64,000 nucleotides of DNA, taken from assembly GCA_963556695.1 (NCBI GenBank), contig CAUWAG010000008.1:496001-560000 (forward strand), read 5' to 3'. This DNA is from Anthostomella pinea. Taxonomy: Eukaryota; Ascomycota; Sordariomycetes; Xylariales; Xylariaceae. Numbering within the stretch: the first letter of the stretch is position 1; each line of letters starts with the position of its first letter. Shown piece after piece: positions 35,645 to 47,496 of the stretch. The notes under the pieces are model-generated. The model was not told the origin of the DNA and did not search any database. It worked only from the letters and a program-made list of their open reading frames with translations. The position numbers and the translations under genes were made by a program.

Positions 35645-35843
35645 GTGTCGTGAAGCTTGTCAACCTGTGCCTCGAGGAGTATATAGCCACAATATTGCAT
35701 TACCAGACTCCCCGCGAACTTAATACCAGAAATGTTAATTAAACAACAAAGTACTCCTTTTCCTGCCTCGCTTATACTGCGCGCACTTAATTTATATCGT
35801 AATATTTATAAGCGCTAATGCCGGTGTCGTTTAGCCCTCGCAT
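35645..35843 (+). repeat. Direct repeat copy A (about 200 bp)
   Basis: Aligns in direct orientation with 38851-39055, from TGTCGTGAAGCTTG to CCTCGCAT. Copy A is AT-richer: many sites that are C or G in the other copy are T or A here (for example GGCAAAG against ACAACAAAG). Confidence 0.85.
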
Positions 35844-35845
35844 AA

Positions 35846-35873
35846 GCATTGCATAGGCTGGTCAGCACACGAA
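35846..35873. repeat. 28-bp repeat, second copy
   Basis: Intergenic copy of the 28-bp sequence found in hydrolase intron 1 at 34948-34975. The three differences are all in the direction of higher AT in this copy. Confidence 0.8.
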
Positions 35874-36606
35874 TGTGCTATTCTTGACGTATCCGTCGTT
35901 CAAGGTGAGCTTGTTAGCCACTTGGTGGTTACTTGTTGGTCACTTGTTTCCTGTCCTGTTCAGATTACCAAGTAGTTGAAAAGTAAAGAAGCAACGATTT
36001 TACTGGTGAGTAGGTCCTGGCTAGGTGGCACCTGGGGGACGGCACAGGGGGTACGTTATGTGTATCGCGCTTCCGGGAAGCATAATAAGCAGATAATGAA
36101 ATACCTACCTATCAGTCTAGGGGTTGGTACTCGTGGAAAAACATTGCGGTGCCGTTCTCGTCTCCCAAATAGCCTGTGCGCATACTGTCCTCGCCTGGCG
36201 GCACGCGGGCCTGGTTCGTCTCAATACGGGGCAGACGTACCCCTTTTGGATCTTGACCTCAGCTCGGTTATGATGTCTTCCTCCACCCCCGCGCACCCCC
36301 ACCGTCAACGTCTCCAGCGTCCTTGTTTTATATTCCGCACTGTCTTCGCCAGTATTTCTCACATCTTGAACAAGAGCGAAACGAAACAGCAGACATAAGA
36401 AATGGTATTGAAGGCAAGACAGTCGGTAGGCCCACAACTATGAACACAACGCAAGTACCAGTAACGCCCTTGACTCCTGTCCTTGCCACAAAGAAATCCA
36501 AACGGTAAAACAGAAAACGCCAGCAAAAACACCCAGCGCCGATAGGAAAGGAGATACAAAGGAAATCTAACGAACGGAAGCAGCAACACCCCAATAACGT
36601 CCCTGG

Positions 36607-37557
36607 CTAGGCTGATGCTGGTTCCCGCTCATATAGCGGACCGATGATTGGGCCCGAATCTACTCTATCATAACTCTGAAACGTACCCCGAACCGCTTTG
36701 AATGGTCTGCCGTTGGCATCGTACATGAGTGCGCTGATTATTGACTGCCCTCTCAGTGATCTGGCAACCCGAGCGATGCGAAAGCGATCGCGATGGCCAC
36801 CATACCGGTCATCGTGCTCCTCTGTGTGGATATCGCTGGATATGTATCCAGCTTCCTGGAACCGGTAGAGCTCCTGAACAATGTGACGACGTCTGCGTTA
36901 GCTTGATACTCTTCGGCAGGGGCATACTTACACTTGGTCCACACAACCGTATATCATCCCATCGCGGTGTTTAAACCAGAAGCAATCGATGCCGGTATGT
37001 CCAAGTATACAAAGATAATCTGAAACGAAGTGGGGCCCTAATTTATTGACGGTGAAGGAGAACGTGGCCTTCCGATATCTGCCTCTGTTGGGAAGCATTC
37101 TAAGCTGCATGTGGACATCTTGTAGTGTTTCGTTGTGGGGATTCATGTGGCCTCCTTCTGCGTTGATGGCCGCCGAGCAATACCGTTGGGTACCGATCAA
37201 CACTTCGTGTTTGAAGTTAAGTTTGACCCAGACGTGATAAGCGGCACTGGAGCTCGAGACTCGTAAGATCTCAACCGTCACCGACTCGACCTCCACGTAG
37301 AAAATATCCGGTGGTATATCACCGAAGTAATATATGGGGTGCCGATCCTTTTGGCTGCCTGACCCAGATGGTGCGGAGTCGTCAGGTGGGCCTTGACCGG
37401 TCGGTTTCCTGCTATTTCCTTTTCCCTTTCCCTTCTGATCGATACCTAGAAATTCCTTTATGCTAGTACGAAAGATCTGAGAAAAGCTCTGGTGTCTCCA
37501 TGGCGAAGACCACCAGGACTCGAAGGCCGCCGACCGCCATCGTGATATAGAGAAACA
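36607..37557 (-). CDS. Orphan protein, 5' end not found
   Basis: Two exons are clear on the minus strand: one open from about 37557 to 36934 and one from 36873 to 36607. The intron (60 nt) begins GTGTAAGT, has a GCTAACG branch site and ends TTCAG, and it joins YGCVDQ to ELYRFQEAGYISSDIHTEEH in frame. Coding-like sequence includes IYYFGDIPPDIFYVEVESV, AAYHVWVKLNFKHEVLIGTQ, ATFSFTVNKLGPHFVSDYLC and GTFQSYDRVDSGPIIGP before the stop. The first part has a Lys/Gly-rich linker. No ATG is available in this frame before an upstream TGA at 37560-37558, so the start lies in an upstream exon, probably toward the tandem array beginning near 37800, or the 5' end is lost. No domain is recognised. Confidence 0.55.
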
Positions 37558-37819
37558 TCACAAAGAACTTTTCGAGGTTGGCTGCACATGGGTTTGGGTT
37601 CTACCTGTTGGATGTTGTCTGTCTTGTGAGTGGCAGCAAGAGGAGTGTGTTGGCCAGCAATACCAGTCACCCTCAGTTGGCGACGGAAGCGGTAGGTAGA
37701 AGGCAAGAGATCCAGGGAAGCTTGTCAAGAGAAGAAAGAGAATCGTCTCACTCGTCCGTCCAACGGCCTTGCAGTTGGTACTGCCCGGACCATGAGTGAC
37801 CCGAAGAGTAGGAGAAGTG

Positions 37820-38690
37820 CGGCAGTTGGACGAAGCTGCGAAACCCACCAAAGGGAAGAGGCAGGGCGTGATCATTGCAAACACTGCCAAACCAGTTGGC
37901 CATGAGCACTGCTATCGTGTCCGGAATTGGGAAGGTTGTGCGCGTATCCGGGCACTGATCCCAGACAGAAGAACCACCAGGGTGCATCAAAGAGAAGAGT
38001 AGGTCTTGATCGATCGTTGAGGGTATCTGTCACGTCTGAACCAACACTTGTCTGCCAACTAGCCTTCGCGACGAGCACTGCTCGGGTCAGGGTGACCAGA
38101 GAGTGCCCGAGAACTGGGCACTAGATCTCAGATAGAAGAATCAGCAGGGCGCATGGAACACATCAAAGAGAAGAGAAGGTCGTGATTAATCGTTAGAGAT
38201 GTCTCTCACGTCCCAACCAAAAGTTGCCTGCCAACTAGCCTTCTTGACGAGCACTGCTTGGACTGACAGTGACCGGAAGCGTACGGGGACATGGCAAAAA
38301 CTTCAGACAGAAGGACCAACGGGGCAGTGACATCAAAGAGAAAAGAAGCCCGTGATGTAATATTAGAGATGCCTCGCACGTCTCGACCAACAGTTGCGTG
38401 CCAACGAGCATTGCGTAGGCCAGGAGTGACCGCATGGGTACGGGACCTGTCAAAGCAGATATCAGGCAGAAGAACCAACGGCGCAGATCAAAGAGAAGAC
38501 GTTGCGTGATCAATCGATGAAGATGCCTCCCACATGCCAACCAACTTTTCTCTGCCGACTGATCTCGTGTACGAGCTGCTTCTGTCAGGAGTGATGAGAA
38601 CGGGCGCGGATTGTTAGTGATCTGGAGCAGTAGATGTCATGCAAATACATATCTCCAACATCCCAACTCTGGTCCTCGCCAACTGACTGT
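37820..38690. repeat. 155-176-bp tandem repeat array, about 5 copies
   Basis: The landmark ATCAAAGAGAAG recurs at 37986, 38162, 38332 and 38487 (periods 176, 170, 155 bp), with a diverged copy near 37850 and a partial one near 38640. Each unit also has a TCTCACGTCCCAACC-like block, CTGCCAACTAGC, GACGAGCACTGCT and CAGACAGAAGAACC. Read on the minus strand, successive units give similar hydrophobic stretches such as LLFDAPWWFFCL and LLFDLRRWFFCL, so the repeat may once have been, or may still be, partly coding. Confidence 0.85.
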
Positions 38691-38850
38691 GCTACCTACG
38701 CTGCTTGTTCGGCCGAAGGCTGCTGGGGAATTGTAGGGCATTCCTGACCATTGCTGTTCGAAAGGAGGTGCAGATGTCGTGTGGCCACGGGTTTACAAAG
38801 GCGGCTGTAGTGGTTGCGTCCAGCCATTGCTCGGCAAAGCGGCACACTCT

Positions 38851-39055
38851 GTGTCGTGAAGCTTGCCAACTTGAGCCTCGAGGGGGTATATCATGGCCGC
38901 AATCTTGCACTACCAGATTCCGCGCAAACTTGCTACCAGGAATGTTAGTGAAGCGGCAAAGTAAACTCTCTCGCCCATACTGCGAACTGCGTGCGTCCCC
39001 CCATCTGACCGGTGAATTGTAAGCGCTAATGCACGTGTCGTTTAACCCTCGCATT
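38851..39055 (+). repeat. Direct repeat copy B (about 205 bp)
   Basis: Partner of 35645-35843. This copy keeps more G and C. No terminal inverted repeats or coding capacity are visible, so I cannot assign the family. Confidence 0.85.
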
Positions 39056-39310
39056 CAGAAGTTCAGAACCAGAATATTATGAGGCGCAGCCCATACTTTC
39101 CCGTGCTGCTGAACACTTGTAAGTGCGTGCCACTGTGCCGCAGCGAAGCTTACGTGGACTTGTGAGCGGCCAACGACACATGACCTGACCGACCGGCGAC
39201 GACGCTCCCGCATCCGCACGCAAATAAAATGACCCATATCGCCCATGCATGGCTCGTGGCTTCGCATACTTCGCATATCATCGTTTCGTTTTCTCGCTTC
39301 GTTGCCCGAA

Positions 39311-40688
39311 ATGTCCAGGATTGCTGACTTGTCCACCGAGGGGGAGACCGCTCCTCGCGAGCCACGCATCCGCCGGAAGAAGGTGCACAAGAAGTCGCGG
39401 AAGGGGTGTCATGGATGCAAGCGGAGTCATGTCAAGGTACGCGAGAGTGCTCGAGCATCCTGCCGAGCTTGACCATATCGTTGCTGACCGGCCTCGTATC
39501 CAGTGCGACGAGTTGCAGCCCCGTTGCAAGCGCTGCTTGATCCGCGGACTCCCATGCGCATATCCCGGAGCCGCCGCGCTGGGCCCCGAAGACGCCATCT
39601 CCATGTGGTCGCTCAGCAGTTGGCCGGCAGCGGCAGGGTCAGCCGCAAAAGAGACGGGCTTTGCCACGGCCTTTCGCCGATTAGCTGGCCGTGTCCCAGA
39701 CTGCCTGCTCTGGAAGTACTACCTTGGCCATGCCAGCAAGACGATGGCCAGTACCGACTGCGATCCTGCCTACGCCGACATGTGGCAGACCGCCGTGCCC
39801 TCGGTGGCGCACAACGACCCGGCAACCTCGCATGCGCTGATGGCGCTGAGCGCGCTGTGGTGTGCCAGCTCTCATGGCGCTCAGCTAGGAGAGAGCACCT
39901 TCGATTACTCGGCCACAGCCAAGCTTCATTACTGCAGATCACTCGAGTACCTGCGGACGTCGATGTCGAAGCAGGGCACGACCAGCCCTGACGCACTGCT
40001 GGCGTGCTCCCTGCTCTTGATCCCATGTGGGCTGATGCTCGCCCGTAACGGCTCCAGCCCTACGCGCGAGTGGCTGTTCCATGTGCGAGGGTTCCGAGCC
40101 CTCGGGGATTCGCTTCTCGGATCGAACTGGACAGCGACCGCGCAGCCGCACCTCCAGCTGATGCCTTTCCCGCAGGATGGATCTCCGAAGCGGCCCATGC
40201 ACGACACCTGTTGCAGCCAGGCAATGCTCGACGACCGGTCCACGCTGCTGTTGAATTCCATCGAGCGCTCTCACCGGGACGCCATCGACACACTCCGGGC
40301 CGCTATTGCAGAGTCCGGACAGACTTCCATTCACTCAGACACCAGAACGTACACAGCGGCAGTGGACGAACTGCAGCAGGTCATGGACTACGTGATCGGA
40401 TGCTGCGTTCCCAGGCGCCTGCGGGTCATCTTCTCTTGGACGACGGAAATGCCCTCTAGCTTCGAAGAGATGCTGATGGGACACGACGAGCTCGCCTATG
40501 CAATCGCGGCGCATTGGCTCGTTGGCACTTTGCTGCTGGACGACTTGTGGTTTGTGAGGAACTTTGGAGCGTACCGCATTGAGAGAATAACTGAGAGACT
40601 AGAACAGACTGATAGTCGGTATTTGAGCCTTTTAGACTGGCCGCGGGAGATGTTGAATGACTGGAGGTTGGCATCGGTTGGGATGTAA
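39311..40688 (+). CDS. Zn(II)2Cys6 fungal transcription factor
   Basis: Probable nuclear regulator of 436 residues. Exons: 39311-39436 and 39504-40688. The intron (67 nt, GTACGC to CAG) splits the zinc cluster between the third and fourth... precisely after SHVK and before CDEL, so the joined motif is C-x2-C-x6-C-x6-C-x2-C-x6-C at about residues 33-60, preceded by a basic RIRRKKVHKKSRKG stretch. The rest resembles the fungal-specific regulatory domain of sterol-uptake-type regulators, with NDPATSHALMALSALW and a C-terminal block ending in LDWPREMLNDW. An in-frame ATG at 39245 would add 22 residues; I prefer 39311 because MSRIADLS leads straight into an acidic/basic linker usual for the family. 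The second exon cannot be read upstream without losing the first three cysteines. Confidence 0.85.
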
Positions 40689-42020
40689 ATGGACATAACG
40701 CCATGCATAGAACTTGCTTTGTGATGGTAAACCTAATAAACCCGGGCAGTTATCTGCACTGCACCGCACAGCTCGAGGCCAGGGGTTCAGATGAAGAAAT
40801 ACTCAGCTTGAAATGTATCAAGATCGTATGTGCCTGACCAGCTACGTAGAGAGTATACCCAGGTAGATGGTGGGCGAGTTGAAGGGTTGAACATACCTGA
40901 TGCAGACTGGCCGGTGACCACATGTACGGTGAGCGATGCATGCATGAACGGACGGATGAATCCGCCATATCCGGATCATGTCATGATTCGGGAAACTGAG
41001 TCGTACGTGACCTAAAAAGGGGTCCTGCAGGATGCCCTGCCCTCCTGCCTGCCCTCCTGCCCTATGTAGGTAGATCCAGAAAGCGTCCTTGAAACCAAAC
41101 TGAAAATGAGCGATGCAACGGTCACTTGATGATGAGTGCCTGTCTGCTCTACATGCATCGATAAACAATGAAAAGTTCGCGTGCTCGCGTTCAATGTTTG
41201 TAGTGCAGGTGATGGGGAGGCGATGGGCGAGGCGCATGTGGCGATTCAGTGGCTTCCCCAAAAGCCATCGGTCATGCCGCTATGCCGTCCACCTTAAACT
41301 ACCCTGGAGAACCCTGCAGCTGCCCCGTTGACTTTGCACGCCTGTACCTCGATATTTAATTACCTTCTTCACCTCTTCCAAGCCGAGGGCCGTGTCGTCA
41401 GCTGCCGGGTTCTGTTTTCTTTTAAATCTCAACCTGGTCAGCCCGGGTTGTATCGACGTTCGTTCATGTTAAGGTACTTTTTTAGTACACGTTCCGTCCT
41501 TGGCCCGAAGACTGCCCGTCATCACGGCTCAGCCTCCGTCACCTGCCTCCAGCACACCGTCCACACCTCGTCCACCCACCTGCACGACGCGGACGGTAGA
41601 CTGCACTCTAGCTGTGGTGACTGGTCTTCGTCTCTCCAACGGCTTCCAATAATCCGATCTACTCAAGCCTCGACCCAACTCCGCACTCGACTGCATGCAC
41701 ATCTGGGCTCTGGCTCGGTTCCGGACCCCTCTTCACCCTCCAGGCTCTCATCCTCCCACCCTCCAGCTCCAGCTCCACCTAGAACCTAGAACCCAAGAGT
41801 CCAACTTGCAAGACGTTCCCCAGACTTGCAGCCTCAGGCCTGCCAGGAGTCCAAAGACAACAAGACAATAGCCTTCTCCAGTGCCATTGTGCCATTCTCA
41901 CATGTACCCCCGTTGTCTCTGAAGCCCATTATTCTCGAACAACCTTGTTGGACTTCTCTCAAACGACAGTCAGCAGCTGGAGCCTCTCAATACCTGCCTC
42001 CCACCTCACTTAGGTAATAA
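40689..42020. promoter_or_regulatory. Intergenic region and leader of FHA-RING gene
   Basis: Includes a CCTGCCCT-type short repeat at 41033-41061. The stretch 41500-42020 is CT-rich and probably the 5' leader of the downstream gene. No protein gene is supported. Confidence 0.4.
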
Positions 42021-43907
42021 ATGTTCACCCAGCCTGCACCCCCGTCGCCGGGCCTCTTCCCGCCTCTCACTCCTTCGACATCCTCACCCGCTACAACTAC
42101 AACGTCATCTGCCAGAGGGAGCCGACTGCGAGGCCTGATCCATCTTCGCAGCTACCACACCTCGTCACGCGACCCCAACTCGAACAACTCGAACCACAAC
42201 AATCGCGACTCCCCGACCTCGCGATCTGCACCCGTACCCTCACCTCTCGTCCGAGGAGCTTCGGCCCCTTCCACCATCGTCGCCAGACTGAATTCCACGG
42301 CGACACCCGTACCTTCAAATGCCGCCGCGCCTCAACGACCGGAACTATCTTCTATAGCAACAGTTGAGCCATCTAGCAGTTCGGGCCTTGTCACCATTCG
42401 CCGCCGGACTACCAAGTACTCGGAAGCCGCCGCTGAGGCTCTGTTACATTCCAGGTCGGGATCAGACCCCAGCGCCGAAGTCACCGAGACGGAGAGACCC
42501 ACCGAGCCAGCCATGACGCGAACGCGATCAGCCACGACGGGCGACCTGTCCCCGGACTCGCTGCCTGCCATACGCTTCTCAGCCTTCTACGATCCACGGT
42601 CGACCCGGCCCTCGCTGTCCTTCAGCCCGATCGCACGCACGCTACCTACAGGCAAGGAGACCATCAAGGTTGGTCGCTACTCCGAGCGCGAGAACCATGC
42701 CCCCGTGCCCACCAACACGCCGTCTGCGGCTCCGGTAGGCTTTAAGAGCAAGGTCGTCAGCCGTCGGCATTGCGAGTTCTGGTGCGAGAAGGGCAAGTGG
42801 TATATCAAAGATGTCAAGAGTTCCTCGGGCACATTTCTCAACCATATCCGATTGAGCGCGCCCACCACCGAGTCGAAACCGTACCCTATTAACGACGGCG
42901 ATATCGTGCAACTAGGAATCGACTTCAAGGGTGGCGAAGAGATGATCTATCGATGCGTAAAGATGCGCATTGAGCTGAACCGGGGCTGGCAGACGAAGCC
43001 GAACACCTTCAAGTAGGTATCCCGTTATTCTGGTCCTGGTGTCCTGGAAGCCGGCCAACGAGTATCATATGGCACTCAGGCTACCGTCGATTTTCGCGAC
43101 TACCTTTATGGGTTTACTTTGCAGCGAAATACTGACCGGCTGATAGTATGACAACCCACAAACGCTTGCGGGATCTGACGTCGGCATCCTCTTCAGCACA
43201 CGCGCAAGACTGTTCTATCTGTTTAAATGCGATTGCAGTACGTTTTTGTCAAAGTGCTCGGAAATGTCTGCACTGTTGAATGCTAACCTATATCCTCGCA
43301 GCCTTGTCAATCCCTGTTTGTGGCACCATGCTCCCATACTTGGCATTTCAAGTGTATCCGCGAGATGTTACACGGCCCTTCATGGCCTATATTCATGTGT
43401 CCAAACTGTCGAGCTACTGCGGATCTTGACGCTGAAGTCGACGAGCCTTCCGATGACTGGCAGCAGCTGGACTCGGGTGTGGACGATATTCAGGAGGACA
43501 AGTCCGAAGAGGCGGTCACCCAAGCCACCAAAGGCCCTGCGTCACCAGTGTCACAGCTTAATGGGGATGGAGAACCGCAATCACCAGTCCCCTGCGATAT
43601 GGGCGACATGACCGTTCAAATGGACCACGGAACGATGGCGGCGTCGCCGGGTCCATTGAGACATGCCGCGACCGAACCCGTCCCTATACCGAATGCGACA
43701 CCGCGTGCGAGCACTAGTGAGAGGCGAACACCGTCGCCGAGTATTGACCCTCTCGTGAACAGCAGAGAAGGGCCGATCACGCCGCGGAACGACGCGGGCC
43801 CGTGGGTGTTTGATGGAAATCCCGCGCGGGTGAGCCACGAGAGCACGAGGAGGAATGGGATGAGTAGCTTGGACGCGGCAGCGCAAGCAGGAGCCAAACT
43901 AGCATAG
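42021..43907 (+). CDS. DMA1: FHA-RING E3 ubiquitin ligase, DMA1/CHFR-like
   Basis: Predicted 562-residue ubiquitin ligase of the Dma/CHFR group, which links phosphothreonine recognition to ubiquitination in mitotic checkpoints and septin/spindle-position control. Exons: 42021-43012, 43147-43237, 43302-43907. Residues 1-190 are Ser/Thr/Pro-rich and disordered. The FHA domain (about 210-325) shows KVGRYSERE, KVVSRRHCEFW (phosphopeptide-binding Ser-Arg-Arg-His), VKSSSGTFLNHIRLS and DGDIVQLGIDF. The RING (about 350-400) is split by intron 2: DCSICLNAIA in exon 2, then PCQSLFVAPCSHTWHFKCI and FMCPNCRA in exon 3. The C-terminus is disordered with TPRAST and TPSPS sites. The GTAGGT donor at 43013 avoids an immediate stop and gives NTFNMTTHKRL. 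Confidence 0.9.
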
Positions 43908-45302
43908 GGCCTAGGTCGACTCCTCTACTGCATCAACCCTTTTAGGAGCTGAGGCGAGTGCAATATTGCGCTTGGAAGCTTCAAAGGAGCCTTGTCGTCT
44001 CGGAAAAGAGTGCATCTCGAGTTTACGGACTGGAGAGGTGTCGAGAACAAGAGATCGGATTGACACGATCATACTGCAAAACCCTGCATCTACGGCGAAG
44101 AGTCAACATGCCGGCGTTAGGGAACGTTTGTAATGGAGCGGCTTATGTGCCGCGACAACCCACAGAGAGGTGTTCCAAGGTCATGAGATTCAAGGTGTCT
44201 CGGGAAATACCAGGTATGGGATTGTTACTAAGGACAGATGGCATCTTGTCTTTCAGCGAGGTGCATCCGTGGAAATCGTATATACTGTTTCATATGCCTA
44301 ATTCTGGGTTGAAGCCGACTCAGACCCCCGATGCACGGGTCTCGATGGCGATGCTACTCGGGGTCCCCGGACCGAAGTTGTGGACATAGGGAGATTTTAC
44401 GAGGTAGAATGGCCAAGTCTTCAAGAGAAGAAATTCATGATTGCACATGTACTCCCATGGTTCCGGAGAGCCCATTTGCCCCCGCTCTCCGCTGATTACC
44501 GTAGGTACTTGAGTAGGCACAATAGCACTGTTGAGACATCTTAATAAGAGTGTGTCCATACACAAATAGAACTGGAAGCCGTGCTCATGGTACACTGACC
44601 CCTTTCCAAAGGCGGGCAGCTCATATGTATGTTGAGATTGGTCTGTTGAAGCAAAAGCGGGTATGTACAAATTGAACTCATCCAGCTTGACTCCAGCCCC
44701 TCCTCACGAGTCACAGCCTACAGGTCCAGTGATTAGGTCCAGTCAATGGAAAGGAGTGACGCCATTCCTTCCGAGGCAGCCAGGTCTTAGGTATGCCAGG
44801 GGCTGCCAGGCGAGCGAGCCCCTTGGTCTGTGCTCACTCAACGGCAGCTAAACATTACCTGGTACGGTGTACCTAGTTGGTAAAATTAGTGGGCCCCAGC
44901 TGCTGCGATTTCGGATGCGCCCAGAGAAGGGAATTTCGCTAGGTGATCACCAACAGCAGCTCGCGCTGACGCCACACCTCACCACGATTCAGTCCTCGTT
45001 GGTAGTTTTTCCTCCACGATATCTGTGCTCTCGGTACAGTCAGCGTCTCGCTCTCGTTACCGTCAGAGTCTCGTTCTCGGTACTGTCAGAGTCTCCAATG
45101 ACTTTGTGATTTCCTGCTTTCTGGATTCTATCATAACTCCTCCATTGTCCCTACACCAGCACCAACAAGCTCCTACCATCAATGCGGTGACCCAGAGCGC
45201 GCCGACTCGTTCAGAGCTTTCCGACCCCCTTGACCACCACCATCGCCCCGGGGCCGCCCGACAAAGCTATCGGCCTGTGACTGGGAGTCTCGGAACGACG
45301 CC
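43908..45302. other. Intergenic region upstream of carrier gene
   Basis: No gene seen. It contains a 23-bp tandem repeat near 45030 within the likely leader of the downstream gene. Confidence 0.45.
45030..45098. repeat. 23-bp tandem repeat, 3 copies
   Basis: Three copies of a 23-bp unit related to CTCGGTACNGTCAGAGTCTC, with four or so substitutions between copies, lying about 200 bp before the carrier start codon. Confidence 0.85.
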
Positions 45303-46560
45303 ATGTCGACTACTGCTGGGTATGGCATATGGAAACACCACGGCGAAATCTTTGCGGGCTAACTCGCATCTGTAGAGCCTTCATAGCAGGCGGTATAGCC
45401 GCCTGTGGTGCCGTCACGGCCACACATCCTTTCGAGACGGTCAAGATCCGGTATGCACTCCCGACATCTCTCTGTTGTGCCCTTCCAGACAGCTGCGCCC
45501 CCAATGCCCTATAACGCGTCGGGAAAATGTGCACATCTGCGGATCAAGTTGCGACAAAAGAGAAAGAGTAGCGCTGATAAGGAAACTTGGAACACAGGAT
45601 GCAGCTCCAGGGCGAGCTCCAGACGAAAGGCCACCAGCCGCACCACTACAAGGGACCCTTCCATGGCGTGAGCGTCATCGTGCGGAACGAAGGTGTTCGA
45701 GGTATATACCGTGGACTGGGCTGTGCATACGTGTACCAAATACTGCTGAACGGGTGCCGGTTGGGATTCTACGAGCCGATGCGCCACGGACTGGCATCGC
45801 TGGTGCTGAGCGATGGGGCCAAGCAGAACCTGGCCATCAACATGTTCTGCGGCGCATCGTCGGGCATCATCGGGGCGGCAGCGGGCTCCCCTTTCTTCCT
45901 GGTCAAAACGCGCCTGCAGAGCTTCTCGCCATTCCGGCCTGTGGGCACACAGCACCGCTACAAGAACGCCATCGACGGCATGCGTCAGATCTACAAGGCC
46001 GAGGGTGTGAGGGGGCTGTATAGGGGTGTGGGCGCCGCCATGATACGGACGGGCTTTGGGAGCTCTGTCCAGCTGCCAACGTACTTCTTTGCGAAGCGCA
46101 GGTTGATGAAGCATCTCGGCATGCAGGAGGGCGCGCCGCTGCACCTCGCGAGTAGTACCATTTCGGGGTTTGTGGTGTGCTGCTTCATGCACCCACCTGG
46201 TACGTTGTCTCTGCATTCGCCGACTTCCTACCCTTCCCCCTTTCCCCTTGGCTATGCTCATCAACAGCCACCCCAAAAACTCGGAACTTAGGAGAACGAT
46301 GTACTGACACAACAGAAACAGACACGGTCATGTCGCGTCTCTACAACCAGAACGGCAATCTGTACAAGGGTGTCTTCGACTGCCTGGGCAAGACGATTCG
46401 CACCGAGGGTTTCCTCGCCCTCTACAAGGGCTTCCTGCCTCACCTGGCCCGCATCCTACCGCACACCATCCTGACGCTTAGCCTGGCAGAGCAGACCAAT
46501 AAGCTCCTACGCAAAGTCGAGAAGAGGTTACTACCTGATCCGGCGCTGGGGAAGGCTTGA
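45303..46560 (+). CDS. OAC1: Mitochondrial oxaloacetate/sulfate carrier, OAC1-like
   Basis: Inner-membrane solute carrier (SLC25 family), 310 residues, most like yeast Oac1, which carries oxaloacetate, sulfate and related anions. Exons: 45303-45319, 45376-45450, 45598-46199, 46322-46560. The 17-nt first exon gives MSTTAG and joins AFIAGGIAACGAVTATHPFE, the first transmembrane helix. Three carrier repeats are visible: PFETVKIRMQLQGE, then SPFFLVKTRLQSF with a Pro-x-x-x-x-Lys form, and PPDTVMSRLYNQNG. Oac1-like sequence includes QILLNGCRLGFYEP and RTGFGSSVQLPTY. Each repeat ends with a matrix helix and a GVRGLYRG- or GFLALYKG-type motif. The transported substrate is inferred from the family. 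Confidence 0.88.
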
Positions 46561-47496
46561 AAGTCAAGGTAGGACGATGACAGAGAGGAGCAGGGCAAGG
46601 TAGCCATGGAGCTTGTATCATCGCGCTTGTGGAAGATAGACTGGCCCGCGTAGCGCCGCATCTGCAAAGATATGTTGTATGACTCTCATACTGGTGGAGG
46701 GTGCGACCTGTCTTGCTGCTTATAGAGAAGAAGGAAGAACTCGTGAAATAGACAGGTGTCGGCCTGTTCTGGATGTTCTGGTCTGATGGCCACAAATGTA
46801 GACTACAGGAATGCGCGCAGCAGATAGTGCGGTACTGAAGCAAGCAGTTGAGACAACCTGTAATCTGTATAACCACCTGAGACATCCAGACGCTCTTCAG
46901 TGGATCTACCGACAAGTTGCTGCTGGTTCCACTGCTGATTACGCGGTCTCACGCCTGCTAGACTATTGTTGCAGGTGTAGTAAATACGTGTATACAGGAC
47001 CTTCACTCACGTTATGTACTCGGGCCTGACGGGATCCAAAAGTGCGTATTAAGACATAACATAAACAAAACCCACTATTCGTGGCTTTCTGGCCCTGCTT
47101 GGTTTATCTCTTCCTTTGGGGGATAGGGGCTTGATACTTTTGAACACAACTGTGCAGGGGCACACCTCGGGATTTCATGAATATGGGGTTGTGATGATGA
47201 ATCTGGAAGCTTTCCCCAGTAGGGCCCGAGGACATCCGTTATTATCCTTTAACTAGGTATACATATTTCGTCCTATCTAGTGTTTACTAACTAGGGCCTT
47301 ACTTTTCAGTCACCCTCTTTGCACAACATCTAGCTAGCCCAGCCAAGCTCTGATGAGACTCACTGACTCCCACCACATCGCGATGAGAGCACTCGTCCAA
47401 CCGGTCCACATAGCACCAACGAACGGCAAATTCACTACATGCTGCTGCTGAGCGAGGTGCTTGTTGACTCAGACGGAAGATTAGCTACCCGGTATG
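46561..47496. other. Convergent 3' intergenic region
   Basis: Lies between the 3' ends of the carrier gene and the NCS2 gene. No gene or repeat of note. Confidence 0.5.

Larger units (their letters stand above)
35368..36606. other. AT-rich, repeat-bearing intergenic region
   Basis: Holds a 200-bp diverged direct-repeat copy (35645-35843) followed at once by the second copy of the 28-bp repeat (35846-35873). Local AT content is raised at 35740-35815. No gene is evident; open frames near 36000-36500 lack family resemblance. Confidence 0.5.

Noticed and set aside
37820..38690. CRISPR-like array
   Set aside because: Units are 155-176 bp and diverged, with no short constant repeat and unique spacer pattern, and the DNA is fungal.
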